NCBI GenBank assembly: GCA_963727015.1
Contig: CAVSEV010000003.1
Coordinates: 57,533 to 121,532, forward strand
Reading direction: 5' to 3'
Source of the DNA: DATFVJ01 sp963727015
GTDB lineage: Bacteria > Actinomycetota > Actinomycetes > Streptosporangiales > Streptosporangiaceae
DNA: 64,000 nucleotides
A model generated the notes under the pieces. That model was not told where the DNA came from and did not search any database. It saw nothing but the letters and a program-made list of their open reading frames with translations. Positions 18,984 through 26,720 of the stretch are shown piece after piece. The first letter of the stretch is position 1. Every line of letters starts with the position of its first letter. Both the position numbers and the translations under genes were made by a program.

Positions 18984-19054
18984 AGCGCGACGGGCTGTTC
19001 CGGTCCGCTCCGACCTTGCGCGGTCACTCAGCCACAGTGACTCAACGCGGCGGC

Positions 19055-19432
19055 TTATAAGCTGCCTGTGGAACCTGTCACGGTCATGAGGCTCAGGTGT
19101 GCCTCTTCGATGGTCGCGAATATCTGCAGCCGCTTGCCCAGGCCAGTAATCCTCAGCATCTTTACCAGGAGCGGATGCGGCGCGATGAGGCCGTAGCGGG
19201 TCCCTGCCGCTTCGGCCTCGTTGGCGATCCGGACGAAGGCACTCAGCCCGCGTGCGTCGCAGAAGGACAGGCCAGTCAGGTCGAGCAGAAGCAGCCGGGC
19301 GCGGCGGCCGATAGCTGTGCACCCCCGTCGGTACAGGCTGTCGGCCGTTGTTAGGTCCAGCTCTCCGTGCACGCTCAAGATCTGGGTCCGGTCATCGGGA
19401 CCGGCCGTCGTGCCGCTCACGCTCCAGCTCAC
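19055..19432 (-). CDS. STAS-domain anti-sigma-factor antagonist-like protein
   Basis: 125 residues. I chose the GTG at 19432 because GGAGGG lies 7 bases upstream; the longer open frame before it only translates repeats. The STAS fold is clear: TQILSVHGELDLTTADSL, LLLLDLTGLSFCDARGLSAF, and the LLVKMLRITGLGKRLQIF helix. In SpoIIAA-type antagonists the residue after the conserved Asp is a Ser that is phosphorylated by an anti-sigma kinase; here the sequence is CDARGL, so Ala occupies that position. It may therefore be an unregulated antagonist or a phospho-independent binding protein. No kinase or sigma gene lies beside it. Confidence 0.85.
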   Translation of the reverse strand: MSWSVSGTTAGPDDRTQILSVHGELDLTTADSLYRRGCTAIGRRARLLLLDLTGLSFCDARGLSAFVRIANEAEAAGTRYGLIAPHPLLVKMLRITGLGKRLQIFATIEEAHLSLMTVTGSTGSL

Positions 19433-20216
19433 TGCCCCGCCCTCCGTTGGCGACCGCACTCTGTGTTTGCGACCGCAACCTGCCGGCGACCGCGGTCTGT
19501 GTCCGCGATCTGTGCCTGCGACCGCCGCTGTGCCGGCGACCGCGGTCCGTGTCCGCACCGTCTGTCCGCACCGTCTGTCCGCACCGTCTGTCCGCGGCCG
19601 TCTGTCCGCGGCCGTCTGTCCGCGGCCGCACGGTGTGTCCGCGGCCGCACGGTGTGTCCGCGGCCACGCCCTGTGCCTGCGCCCCCACCGTGTGTCCCAC
19701 CGTGTGTCTGCGGTCCCACCGTGTGTCCCACCGTGTGTCCCACCGTGTGTCTGCGGCCGCACGGTGTGTCCGCGTGCCGCGACATGGGTCCGCGGTCGCG
19801 CCGTGTGTCCGCACCGTGTGTCTCTGGCCGCGCCCTGTGTCTGTGGCCACGCCCTGTCCGGACCTTCCGGGTAGCCGCATTCGTGGCGGTTGGTCTGCGA
19901 AGTACAATATCACTTGCGTGCCGCTTAGCCTCAATTGCACTTTTCACTGCGGAATTCATATGCACGTGCATCGGCGCTTGCATTGAGTGTGTGCGCAGGA
20001 ATTGGGATTCATGCGTTCCGGGGCCGGACTGCGCATCGGGATCGATGACGGCAAGCCGCCCGCCTGGAGTCCGCGATGCCCAGCAGTCCTGGTGACGGCG
20101 GATCGCGTTTGCCGCCGCATACATGGTCCCCGCCTGCCAACGCGCTTGACGTGGCCTGCGGGGACCGGTCGGGGCGGCTGGCGGGCATCCGCCCGGCATT
20201 CGCATGCCGGGCGGCT
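19433..20216. other. Intergenic region dominated by degenerate repeats
   Basis: From about 19545 to 19860 the sequence is a degenerate array of 12- to 15-base units such as GTGTCCGCGGCCGCACG, GTCCGCACCGTCT and TGTGTCCCACC, lying upstream of the STAS gene. Open frames across it on both strands only translate the repeats. Between 19890 and 20000 the base composition becomes AT-richer (around AAGTACAATATCACTTGC), which may hold the STAS promoter. Nothing else is recognisable up to the hairpin at 20217. Confidence 0.6.
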
Positions 20217-20254
20217 GGCGGCATCCGCCCGGCATGGGCCGGGCGGATGCCGCC
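20217..20254 (-). terminator. Strong hairpin terminator after the SatP-like gene
   Basis: A perfect 17-bp inverted repeat, GGCGGCATCCGCCCGGC and its complement, separated by ATGG. It lies 12 bases past the stop of the minus-strand SatP-like gene. There is no T tract, as is usual in actinomycetes. A related weaker hairpin precedes it near 20180-20212. Confidence 0.75.
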
Positions 20255-20266
20255 CGGTCCCCCCGG

Positions 20267-20920
20267 TTAGCTATGCAGGACCGGCCTGCCCAGCGGGAGT
20301 GCCTTGCCACCGGTGGCCTCGGAGGCTGCGCTGAAGAACATGTACGCGCCCAGCGCGGCGAATACCAGCGCCACGTACCCGGCGGCCTTCGGCAGGGTGG
20401 TCGATGCGTTGATGTTGCCTAGCAGCAGCAGGAACACCGCGAGGTCGACGAGCGAGAACAACGCCGTGAAGGCCAGGGGCAACCTGAGAGTGGCCAAGGT
20501 GATCATCACGATCACGACCAGCCAGCTGATCAGGAAGAGCTTCTCGGTGGCCACCACCGCCGGCAGGGTGATCCCGAACCAGGCGTGCGTCAGTCCAAGC
20601 ACGAGTACCGCGTAGCTCAGCCAGAAACCGGCGAAGGTACCGTTAATGCCTGCGACCGCGCTGTGGCCAATGGCCGCGGCCCAGACCGCCGAAATGAACA
20701 TCCCGGTCGCCGTGGCCGCCAGGATGATGGCCAGGGGCGCGCCGACCACGCCGACGGGTACGACTCCGGCGAACGCCAGGCCGATCGCGACCGAGCCCAC
20801 GATAAAGCATGGGAATCCGAGCAACGCGGGGTCGCCGTGCAACGGTCCTGCCGCGGTTTCCTCGACTGGGCGGACGAGCTTGACGGGCTCGTCGTGGGAG
20901 GTTGGATTGAGGGCTGCCAT
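20267..20920 (-). CDS. SatP/GPR1-FUN34-YaaH family acetate/succinate transporter, paralogue 1
   Basis: 217 residues; AAGGAGG lies 5 bases before the ATG. Six predicted membrane helices follow a short cytoplasmic start, with the family's N-terminal motif in the form GDPALLGFPCF (usually NPAPLGL). Other landmarks are SAVWAAAIG, FAGFWLSYAVLVLGLTHAWF and FLISWLVVIVMITLATLRLP. The family moves acetate, succinate or ammonium across the membrane. A close paralogue lies 510 bases upstream on the same strand, with about half to two thirds identity by eye, so this is a tandem duplication. The substrate is uncertain because the NPAPLGL signature is altered in both copies. Confidence 0.85.
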   Translation of the reverse strand: MAALNPTSHDEPVKLVRPVEETAAGPLHGDPALLGFPCFIVGSVAIGLAFAGVVPVGVVGAPLAIILAATATGMFISAVWAAAIGHSAVAGINGTFAGFWLSYAVLVLGLTHAWFGITLPAVVATEKLFLISWLVVIVMITLATLRLPLAFTALFSLVDLAVFLLLLGNINASTTLPKAAGYVALVFAALGAYMFFSAASEATGGKALPLGRPVLHS

Positions 20921-21321
20921 GACTGCCTCCTTAGAGGAAGCGTTTCGAACATCCCACGTGAGGCGTGGGCGACCTTTTCTTGTCCCACTGCCGGCATTAC
21001 GGCCATCCTTTGGGCCCCGCTAGGGGCATACGTCCTGCCCGAAGTTGGTCGCTGACTGACCCGCCGCAAACGCTCTCGTGCCGCCTCGCACGACCGGACG
21101 AGGCCCAGGTGAGGACTAGGAATGCGGGCACACAAAAAAGATCATCGGCGGCGGGTGACGTGGCGTCCTTGGTACCGATGTGGAGCAATAACGATAGGGA
21201 CGGCGGCTCATCCGCCGCCCCTATCGCGGCATTTACGGTCTCACCTTCCGGCCAGGCACGTCCCGCTCGTCAGGGCACGCTTCGCAGGATTGGCTCGCCG
21301 AGCAGTCGTGTCTTGCCGGTG
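20921..21321. other. Spacer between the two SatP-like genes
   Basis: About 400 bases upstream of the first SatP-like gene. No gene is visible on either strand. The promoter of paralogue 1 should lie here; no good -35/-10 pair could be picked out. It ends in the 18-bp tandem array at 21322. Confidence 0.5.
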
Positions 21322-21446
21322 GTCAGCCGTGCGGGACGGGTCAGCGGTGCGGGACGGGTCAGCGGTGCGGGACGGGTCAGCCGTGCGGGACGGGTCAGCC
21401 GTGCGGGACGGGTCAGCCGTGCGGGACGGGTCAGCCGTGCAGGACC
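21322..21446. repeat. 18-bp tandem repeat, 7 copies, running into a gene's 3' end
   Basis: Unit GTCAGCCGTGCGGGACGG with a C/G variant at position 7. Seven copies; the last one, GTCAGCCGTGCAGGACC, contains the stop and final codons of the SatP-like gene ending at 21431. The array therefore looks like a serial duplication of that gene's last bases into the downstream spacer. Confidence 0.92.
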
Positions 21447-22084
21447 GCCCTGCCGAGCGGGAGTGGCTTGCCGCCAGTGGCCTGGGAGGCTGCGCCGAAG
21501 AACAGATAGATACCCACCGCGGCGAATACCAGCACCACGTACCCGGCGGTCTTCGTCAGGCCGCTCGATGCCTGCACCGTCGCGATAATCAGCAGCAGCA
21601 GCGCGAGGTCGACGAGCACGAATACGGCCGTGAACGCCATCGGCAGCCGCAGCGTCGCCAGGGTGAGCATCGCCATCACGACCAGCCAGGAGATCAGGAA
21701 CAGCTTCTGGGTGGATACCACCGCGGCCAGGGTGATTGCGAACCAGACATGCGTCAGCCCGAGTACGAGGACGACGTAGCTGAGCCAGAAGCCCGCGAAG
21801 ATGCCGAAGACTGCCGCCACCGCGCTCTGGCCAATCGCGGCGGCCCAGATAGTTGCCAGGAACAGCCCGGTCGCAGTGGCTGACAGGATGATGGGCAAGG
21901 ACGCCCCGACTGCGGTTGCGGGTACGACGCCCACCAGAACTAGGCCGAGGGCCACTGAGCCCGCGACGAAGCTCGGAAGTCCGATCAATGCGGGGTCGCC
22001 GGCCAGTGGACCCACGGCAGTGGCTTCTGCTGGCTGGGCGCGGAGTTGGGCTGACTCGTCAGGTGTCGCATCGAGCGCTGCCAT
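21431..22084 (-). CDS. SatP/GPR1-FUN34-YaaH family acetate/succinate transporter, paralogue 2
   Basis: 217 residues, exactly the length of its neighbour; AAGGAGG lies 5 bases before the ATG. The motif is GDPALIGLPSF, followed by ATIWAAAIGQSAVAAVFGIF, AGFWLSYVVLVLGLTHVWF and FLISWLVVMAMLTLATLRLP, so six membrane helices are expected. Both copies keep the C-terminal pattern ATGGK-LPLGR-VLH. Having its own ribosome site and a 510-base gap, it may be expressed separately from paralogue 1. Likely role: monocarboxylate or dicarboxylate uptake, fitting the acetate-related genes aceA and ramB elsewhere in the window (inference). Confidence 0.85.
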   Translation of the reverse strand: MAALDATPDESAQLRAQPAEATAVGPLAGDPALIGLPSFVAGSVALGLVLVGVVPATAVGASLPIILSATATGLFLATIWAAAIGQSAVAAVFGIFAGFWLSYVVLVLGLTHVWFAITLAAVVSTQKLFLISWLVVMAMLTLATLRLPMAFTAVFVLVDLALLLLIIATVQASSGLTKTAGYVVLVFAAVGIYLFFGAASQATGGKPLPLGRAVLHG

Positions 22085-22310
22085 CGATGCCTCCTTGCAG
22101 GAAGTTCACGAACCCACGACTGGCGGTGGGACTTGGTACCTCCCTACCTCGCCGGTGACCTGCGACGGTTCTCAAAATGCGTCACTCCTCTCGCGCGCCG
22201 TCTGTTCTGACCATCGCGTACTTTGCGGAACTCGCGGCGCGCCAGTGCGCCGTCACGCAGCGGATGCGCGGGGCCTTTCGCGGCCGGCGGCAGGCGGCTC
22301 GCCGGCCCGG

Positions 22311-22432
22311 GGGCAGGGCGGCGGCCGGGTCTGGCGGCAGGGCAGCGGCCCGGCCAGGCGGCAGAACAGCGGCCGGGCCAGGCGGCAGAACAGCGGCCGG
22401 GCCAGGCGGCAGGGCAGCGGCCCGGCCTGCGC
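22311..22432. repeat. 24-bp tandem repeat, about 5 copies, beside a stop codon
   Basis: Unit of the form GGCGGCAGAACAGCGGCCGG plus GCCA. It ends 4 bases before the stop of the minus-strand SGNH hydrolase, so it occupies the immediate downstream region of that gene. Confidence 0.85.
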
Positions 22433-22435
22433 AGG

Positions 22436-23281
22436 TCAGCCTGCGGCGGCGCGGAAAGCGGGTTCGTAGCCGAGTTCCTGCCCGCTCGCCGTTGGGTGGT
22501 AGGACTGATTGACCGGCCACGTCACCGCGCGCAGCCAGCCGTTCGAATCGCAGATCTCGTGCCCGGAGAAATGGCGGCGCACGTCGGCGAATGTGTCGCC
22601 GTTCCGCGCGGCTGCCGCCGATATCACGCTGTCGAGCTGGTCAGCGCCCTGATCGATCGCGGATCGTTTGGTGGCACTGATACCGATACATGTGCGTGAT
22701 TTAGAAAGGTCATAGAATTCTGGGTAGTCGAGCACGACAATCCGGGCGGAAGGCGCACGTGCGTGGATCGCCCGCAAGGTTGTGCCGAGCCTCGCGGGGA
22801 GCTTGGTAGCAGCAAAGTCCTCCGCGTACGAGATAGCACTGGAACACGCCCGGTCCGACTTGACCACGCAGGTCCTCATGATGCGGGAGAAGCCCGCGTC
22901 GTTGCCGCCGATCGTGATGCTGACCAGTGTCGTGCTCGAGGTGACCGCCGAGATCTGGCTGTTCAGCACCGCTGACGTGGTAGCGCCGGAACACGCGACC
23001 GAGACGAACGAGGCGGGCGCGTTGGTTGCCGCCCACCGCTGCGGGTAGGCGTTGGCGCTGCGCTCGCAGCTGCCGCTCGAGCTGTCGTAATTGCCTGCCC
23101 CCACCCCAGAGGAGTAGGAGTCGCCGAGGGCGACGTATCTGACGCTGGTGGCCGCCGTCGCCCCGGGCAATCCAGTCAGGGTCCCGATGGCGAGGGCGGG
23201 GACGCCAATAGGAGGAATGACGATTGCGGCGATCCAAGCGCCGCGGTAAAGCCGGCGGGAAGCCACGCGATGGGAACGCAT
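22436..23281 (-). CDS. Secreted SGNH/GDSL hydrolase
   Basis: 281 residues with a signal peptide of about 44 residues (basic start, hydrophobic core, ATAAT site). Block I is YVALGDSYSSG with the nucleophile Ser55; block II Gly is in VACSGATTS; block III is SITIGGNDAGF; block V has the catalytic His in NQSYHPTASGQ with the acid residue three positions before His less clear. Paired cysteines (SCERS, VACSG, RTCVV, RACSS, RTCIG, HEICD) suggest disulfides, as in secreted Streptomyces esterases of this type. It should act outside the cell on ester or lipid substrates. It stands alone. Confidence 0.9.
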   Translation of the reverse strand: MRSHRVASRRLYRGAWIAAIVIPPIGVPALAIGTLTGLPGATAATSVRYVALGDSYSSGVGAGNYDSSSGSCERSANAYPQRWAATNAPASFVSVACSGATTSAVLNSQISAVTSSTTLVSITIGGNDAGFSRIMRTCVVKSDRACSSAISYAEDFAATKLPARLGTTLRAIHARAPSARIVVLDYPEFYDLSKSRTCIGISATKRSAIDQGADQLDSVISAAAARNGDTFADVRRHFSGHEICDSNGWLRAVTWPVNQSYHPTASGQELGYEPAFRAAAG

Positions 23282-23454
23282 CAGCCACTCCAGGTAGGTA
23301 AAGCTGAAAAGAGTAATTGCGCGCGCAACCTGTGTATATCAGCCACCAGTCGTCGCATGAAGTAGGCTAATGAAAAATTTCGCCGGCCAGGTGCCGCCGC
23401 GCCGGAGTGCCTGCGGGGCGCCGCCGCGCCGGAGTGCCGGAATGCCCTGGCCTA

Positions 23455-23632
23455 GTGGTCTATCAGAGGAGTCTTCGTTGGCTCTGTGGTCCACGACAAC
23501 GCCCATGCGGGCACCTCGCGGCGTTGTGGTCGTCGCGCGTAGCATCAACGAAGCGCTCGTCGAGGACAAGCACTGCCTTGCGACGCACCCACCTGGACGC
23601 CGTTCGCTCAACTGACCCCTCTGACAGACCAC
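23455..23632. mobile_element. Possible MITE or insertion-sequence remnant with terminal inverted repeats
   Basis: 178 bases bounded by GTGGTCTATCAGAGGAGTC and the inverted near copy whose reverse reads GTGGTCTGTCAGAGGGGTC (17 of 19 match). The interior has no intact open frame of interest; a minus-strand frame across it could be a transposase tail, but I cannot confirm this. The left end is preceded by CTA, the right end followed by TGG, so no clear target duplication is seen. It lies next to a methyltransferase relic. Confidence 0.5.
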
Positions 23633-23755
23633 TGGGATCGGGACCTCGGGACCCCTCGGGACCTCGGGACCTCGGGACCATCGGGAAAGGGCGTGAGGAG
23701 CCTGATGGCCCAGTTGGTCGAGGCGGGAATGCTCTCGGGCTGGTGCGACGCAGGT

Positions 23756-24260
23756 AGCAGGCGGCGCGGCGTCACCTCGGGGGACGTGTCCTCGACTTCG
23801 GATGCGGCGTCGGCACCCTGGCCGAGTTCTGCGAACCCGCAGGCTACCTCGGCTTCGACATCGATCCCCGCAAGATCGAGATAGCCCGCAGGGACCGGCC
23901 GCGGTACCGGTTCGAGACTGTACTTCCCGAGGGCGAGCGCTTCGACACGGTCGCGGCGCTCGCGTTCATCGAGCATGTGGATGATCCAGCGGCGTAGCGG
24001 CGTTTCGCCGGATTGCCGCGGGCGGCCGGATCGTGCTCACCACGCCGCATCCATCGCTCGAATGGGTGCACACATCAGGTGCGCGGGCCGGCTTGTTTAG
24101 TCATGCCGCGCATGACGAGCACGAAGACCTGATCGACAGGGCGCGGATGCAGGAGCTGCTCGCGGGGACAGGCCTGCGGCTTGCGCTTTGCCGGCGCTTC
24201 CTGCTGGGCGCCAATCAGCTGTTCGTGATCACCTCGGGCTCGGACCGCGCCGTAGGTTAG
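23756..24260 (+). pseudogene. Broken class I SAM-dependent methyltransferase
   Basis: One frame reads HLGGRVLDFGCGVGTLAEFC, GYLGFDIDPRKIEIARR and FDTVAALAFIEHVDDP, the SAM-binding glycine motif and motif II/III of class I methyltransferases. It hits a TAG at about 23995. The continuation lies in another frame: RRIAAGGRIVLTTPHPSLEW, then HAAHDEHEDLIDRARMQELL, ending at 24260. Upstream of the glycine motif an in-frame stop at about 23753 removes the N terminus. So at least one frameshift and an N-terminal loss are present. Family relatives often modify sugars or small lipids in clusters, but nothing nearby identifies a substrate. Confidence 0.7.
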
Positions 24261-24289
24261 CCCGTCGGTTCCGCGCGGCGGTGGCAGAT

Positions 24290-25219
24290 TCAGCTTGCGG
24301 GGTGAAACGCGGCGAAGATGATCGCCGTGATCCGGTCCGCCATCTCCGCTCTCGGCATCTTGACACCCACGGTGAGCAGGTAGTTCACCCGTTCGAGCAT
24401 CATCAGGCAGGCGAGTGCGGTCAGCTCCGAGTGGGCAGGCTGTTCGCCCTGTTCAGACTGTGCTTGCTGCGATGATTGTGCTTGCTGCGCCGGTTGTGCT
24501 TGCTGCGCCGACTGTGCTTGCCGTGATGATTGCGTTTTCTGTGATGGTTGTGCTTGCTGTGCTGATTGAGTTTCCTGTGCTGATTGAGTTTCCTGTGCTG
24601 ATTGAGTTTCCAGTGCTGATTTAGTTTCCAGTGCTGATTTAGGTTGCTGTGCTGATTGTGCTTGCTGTGCTGGCCCGCTCGGCGTCCCCATCATGCCCTG
24701 CGTCATTGCCTCGGACAGCCGGAAGAGCAACTGCAGCCCATCGCTGAAGAAGTCCTTGCCCATCACGTCGGCCTGACTCAAGATGCGGATAACCGTGGCA
24801 TGGGTGGCATAGATATCGCTGAACCGGCGCACCCACTGCCCGAGCGCGGCGCGGCCCGCGTCGTCGGGCGTGACGCGCGGGAACTCGCCCGCGATCACCT
24901 CGACGTCGTGCAGCGCATCGGCGGCGAGAGCCTTGAACAGGTCCTCTTTATTGGCGAAGTACAGATAGAAGGTGCCATGCGAGGTCCTGGCCGCCTTGAC
25001 CACGTCGTCCACCCGCGCCGCATGGAAGCCACGCTGATCGAACGCGTCGCGACCGGCCTCGAGCAGCTTGCGCTTGGTCGCACGGCCTTGCGCCCGCAGT
25101 TCGCGCTCCTGCGCTGGGGCGCCTCCGCCGGGCGAGGGACGAGGCTGCCTGGCACTGCGCTCGCCGCGGCTGGCTTTCTGAGTCATGACCGCGAGACTAG
25201 CCTGTTCAGTAACGGGCAT
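24290..25219 (-). CDS. TetR/AcrR family transcriptional regulator with repeat insertion
   Basis: 309 residues from the ATG at 25219, which has AGGGG 9 bases upstream; another ATG lies 45 bases further in. The N-terminal DNA-binding domain is typical: KRKLLEAGRDAFDQRGFHAA, VDDVVKAARTSHGTFYLYF, ANKEDLFKAL. The ligand domain contains FSDIYATHATVIRILSQAD and ends TALACLMMLERVNYLLTVG. Between them, at about residues 185-260, is a low-complexity Gln/Ser/Ala repeat (SAQETQ, SAQQAQ). This region is absent from normal TetR proteins of about 220 residues. It diverges from an acyl-CoA ligase-like gene and may regulate it. Confidence 0.88.
   Translation of the reverse strand: MPVTEQASLAVMTQKASRGERSARQPRPSPGGGAPAQERELRAQGRATKRKLLEAGRDAFDQRGFHAARVDDVVKAARTSHGTFYLYFANKEDLFKALAADALHDVEVIAGEFPRVTPDDAGRAALGQWVRRFSDIYATHATVIRILSQADVMGKDFFSDGLQLLFRLSEAMTQGMMGTPSGPAQQAQSAQQPKSALETKSALETQSAQETQSAQETQSAQQAQPSQKTQSSRQAQSAQQAQPAQQAQSSQQAQSEQGEQPAHSELTALACLMMLERVNYLLTVGVKMPRAEMADRITAIIFAAFHPAS
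24440..24665. repeat. Degenerate 12/18-bp coding repeat in the TetR gene
   Basis: Units such as GATTGAGTTTCCTGTGCT and GTGCTTGCTGCGCCG repeat about 15 times, with T-rich sequence unlike the surrounding GC-rich DNA. On the minus strand they encode SAQETQ, SALETK and SAQQAQ repeats. All lengths keep the reading frame. Confidence 0.85.
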
Positions 25220-25269
25220 GGTCCGCATCCCCTGTTGCGAGCCTGGGCGAGCCGGCCGAAGGAGCCGTG

Positions 25270-26611
25270 ATGTTGCGCACCCTTGCCGCCGAGGCGGCAC
25301 GCAGGTTCGGCCAGCGGGTGTCGTTCGGCGCCCTGGGCCCGGCGGAAATCCCGCAGGCAGCCGAGCTAACGGGGACCGGCGAGGTAGCAGGCGAGGCCGC
25401 CGCGGCACACCCAGCGGCCCTCCCGCAGACACCGGCCGAGCCGTCCCCGGGCGCCGCGCACCAGGCGCCCGCGCCGCCGGCCGGGGGCTGGCGGCTCAGC
25501 TACGCCGACCTGGACCGGCTGTCCGACGAGGCCGCCGCGGGGCTCGCATTTCGCGGCGTCCTGCCCGGCGACGTCGTTGCGGTCGCGCTGCCTGCCGTAC
25601 CCGAGTTCCCGATCTGCTACCTCGCCGCCGCCAAGATCGGGGCTGTCATCGCGGGAGTCGACCCGCGCTGGCCGCCCGCGGCGCTCGACCGGCTCGCCGG
25701 ACTGCTTCGGCCGACGATGACCATAGCGCCCCCCGGCTCGGAGATAGGGCCAGGCCCCGACGGTGACGTGCTCCGGGTCACGCCGGCGGCCGATGGCAGT
25801 TCCGCGCTCACCGGGCTGCGGCGCGCCGAGCCGCCGCCGCCGCCCCTGCCACCCGACTCCGCCCGGCCGGTTGTGATCGCGGTCGCCTACGGCACGGCCA
25901 GCGTCCCCCGCGGCGCCGTGTTCGGAGTCAGCCAGCTTGACGCCATCCGGGCGGCGGAGGCGGGCAACCGCTGGGGCAGCGCCGCGGGCAACGTCGTGCT
26001 CACCGCGCTCCCGTTCGCGCACTACAGCCTGATGACGCGGCTACCGGCCATGCTGCAATCGGGGCAGTCGTGCTTCCTGATGGATTCGTGGCGGCCCGAA
26101 CGGGTGCCCGGCGCCGCCGCGGCGGTGCAGGCGAACCAGGTAACCTGCCTGCCCGGCCAGATCGCGGAACTCGCGGCCTGGCCGTTGCCCGCGGATGCCG
26201 CGCCGCCCGCCCTCGAACTGATCGTCACCCGGGATGCCGCGGTTCCCGCGGGCCTCGTGCCCGCCCTCCGCGAGCGGCTCGGCGCTCGTGTCCAGCTGCG
26301 CTACGACTGCGCGGAGGCGGGCCTTGGCCTGCGCACCCATCCCGGCGACCGGGCCGGCGACGTGGACGGGTACGTCGGCGGCCCGGCGCCAGGCGTCACG
26401 CTTGCCCTGCGGGACGAAGGCCAGGAGGTTCCCAGGGGAGAGTTCGGCGAGGTGCTGCTCCGATCGGCCGCGTGCATGAGCGGCTACTGGAATGAGCCAC
26501 AGGCCAGTGCCGCCGCGTTCACGCAGCGACAGGTTCGTCCGGACCGGCGACCGTGGCAGGATTGACGAACTGGGCCGCTTGGTGCTCGCAACCCGCGTTC
26601 CCCACGGATAG
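25270..26611 (+). pseudogene. Truncated, frameshifted AMP-binding (acyl-CoA synthetase-like) protein
   Basis: The ATG at 25270 has AAGGAG 5 bases upstream. The frame shows an adenylate-forming fold: RLSYADLDRLSDEAAAGLAF, VVAVALPAVPEFPICYLA, LTALPFAHYSLMTRLPAML, EFGEVLLRSAACMSGYWNE. The phosphate loop is degenerate: AYGTASVPRGAVF instead of YTSGTTGxPKG, lacking the usual Ser-Gly and Lys. Near 26521 the frame slips; the neighbouring frame continues DRFVRTGDRGRIDELGRLVL and then stops at 26611. The entire C-terminal domain with the catalytic lysine is missing, so ligase activity is unlikely. It diverges from the TetR gene by 50 bases. Confidence 0.7.
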
Positions 26612-26720
26612 AAATCCGTTCGCTGGCCAGGGATCGCCGCGCAGCCGTATGGGATCTTGGTCGTCGATCTTTCCCTGGTGAGCCAGGCGACCGCGGACCG
26701 TATCGTCTCGATGGCACGGT

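Noticed and set aside
19545..19940. Extended N terminus of the STAS protein through repeats
   Set aside because: A GTG with GGAGGG exists directly before the STAS domain; the upstream residues only translate a repeat array.
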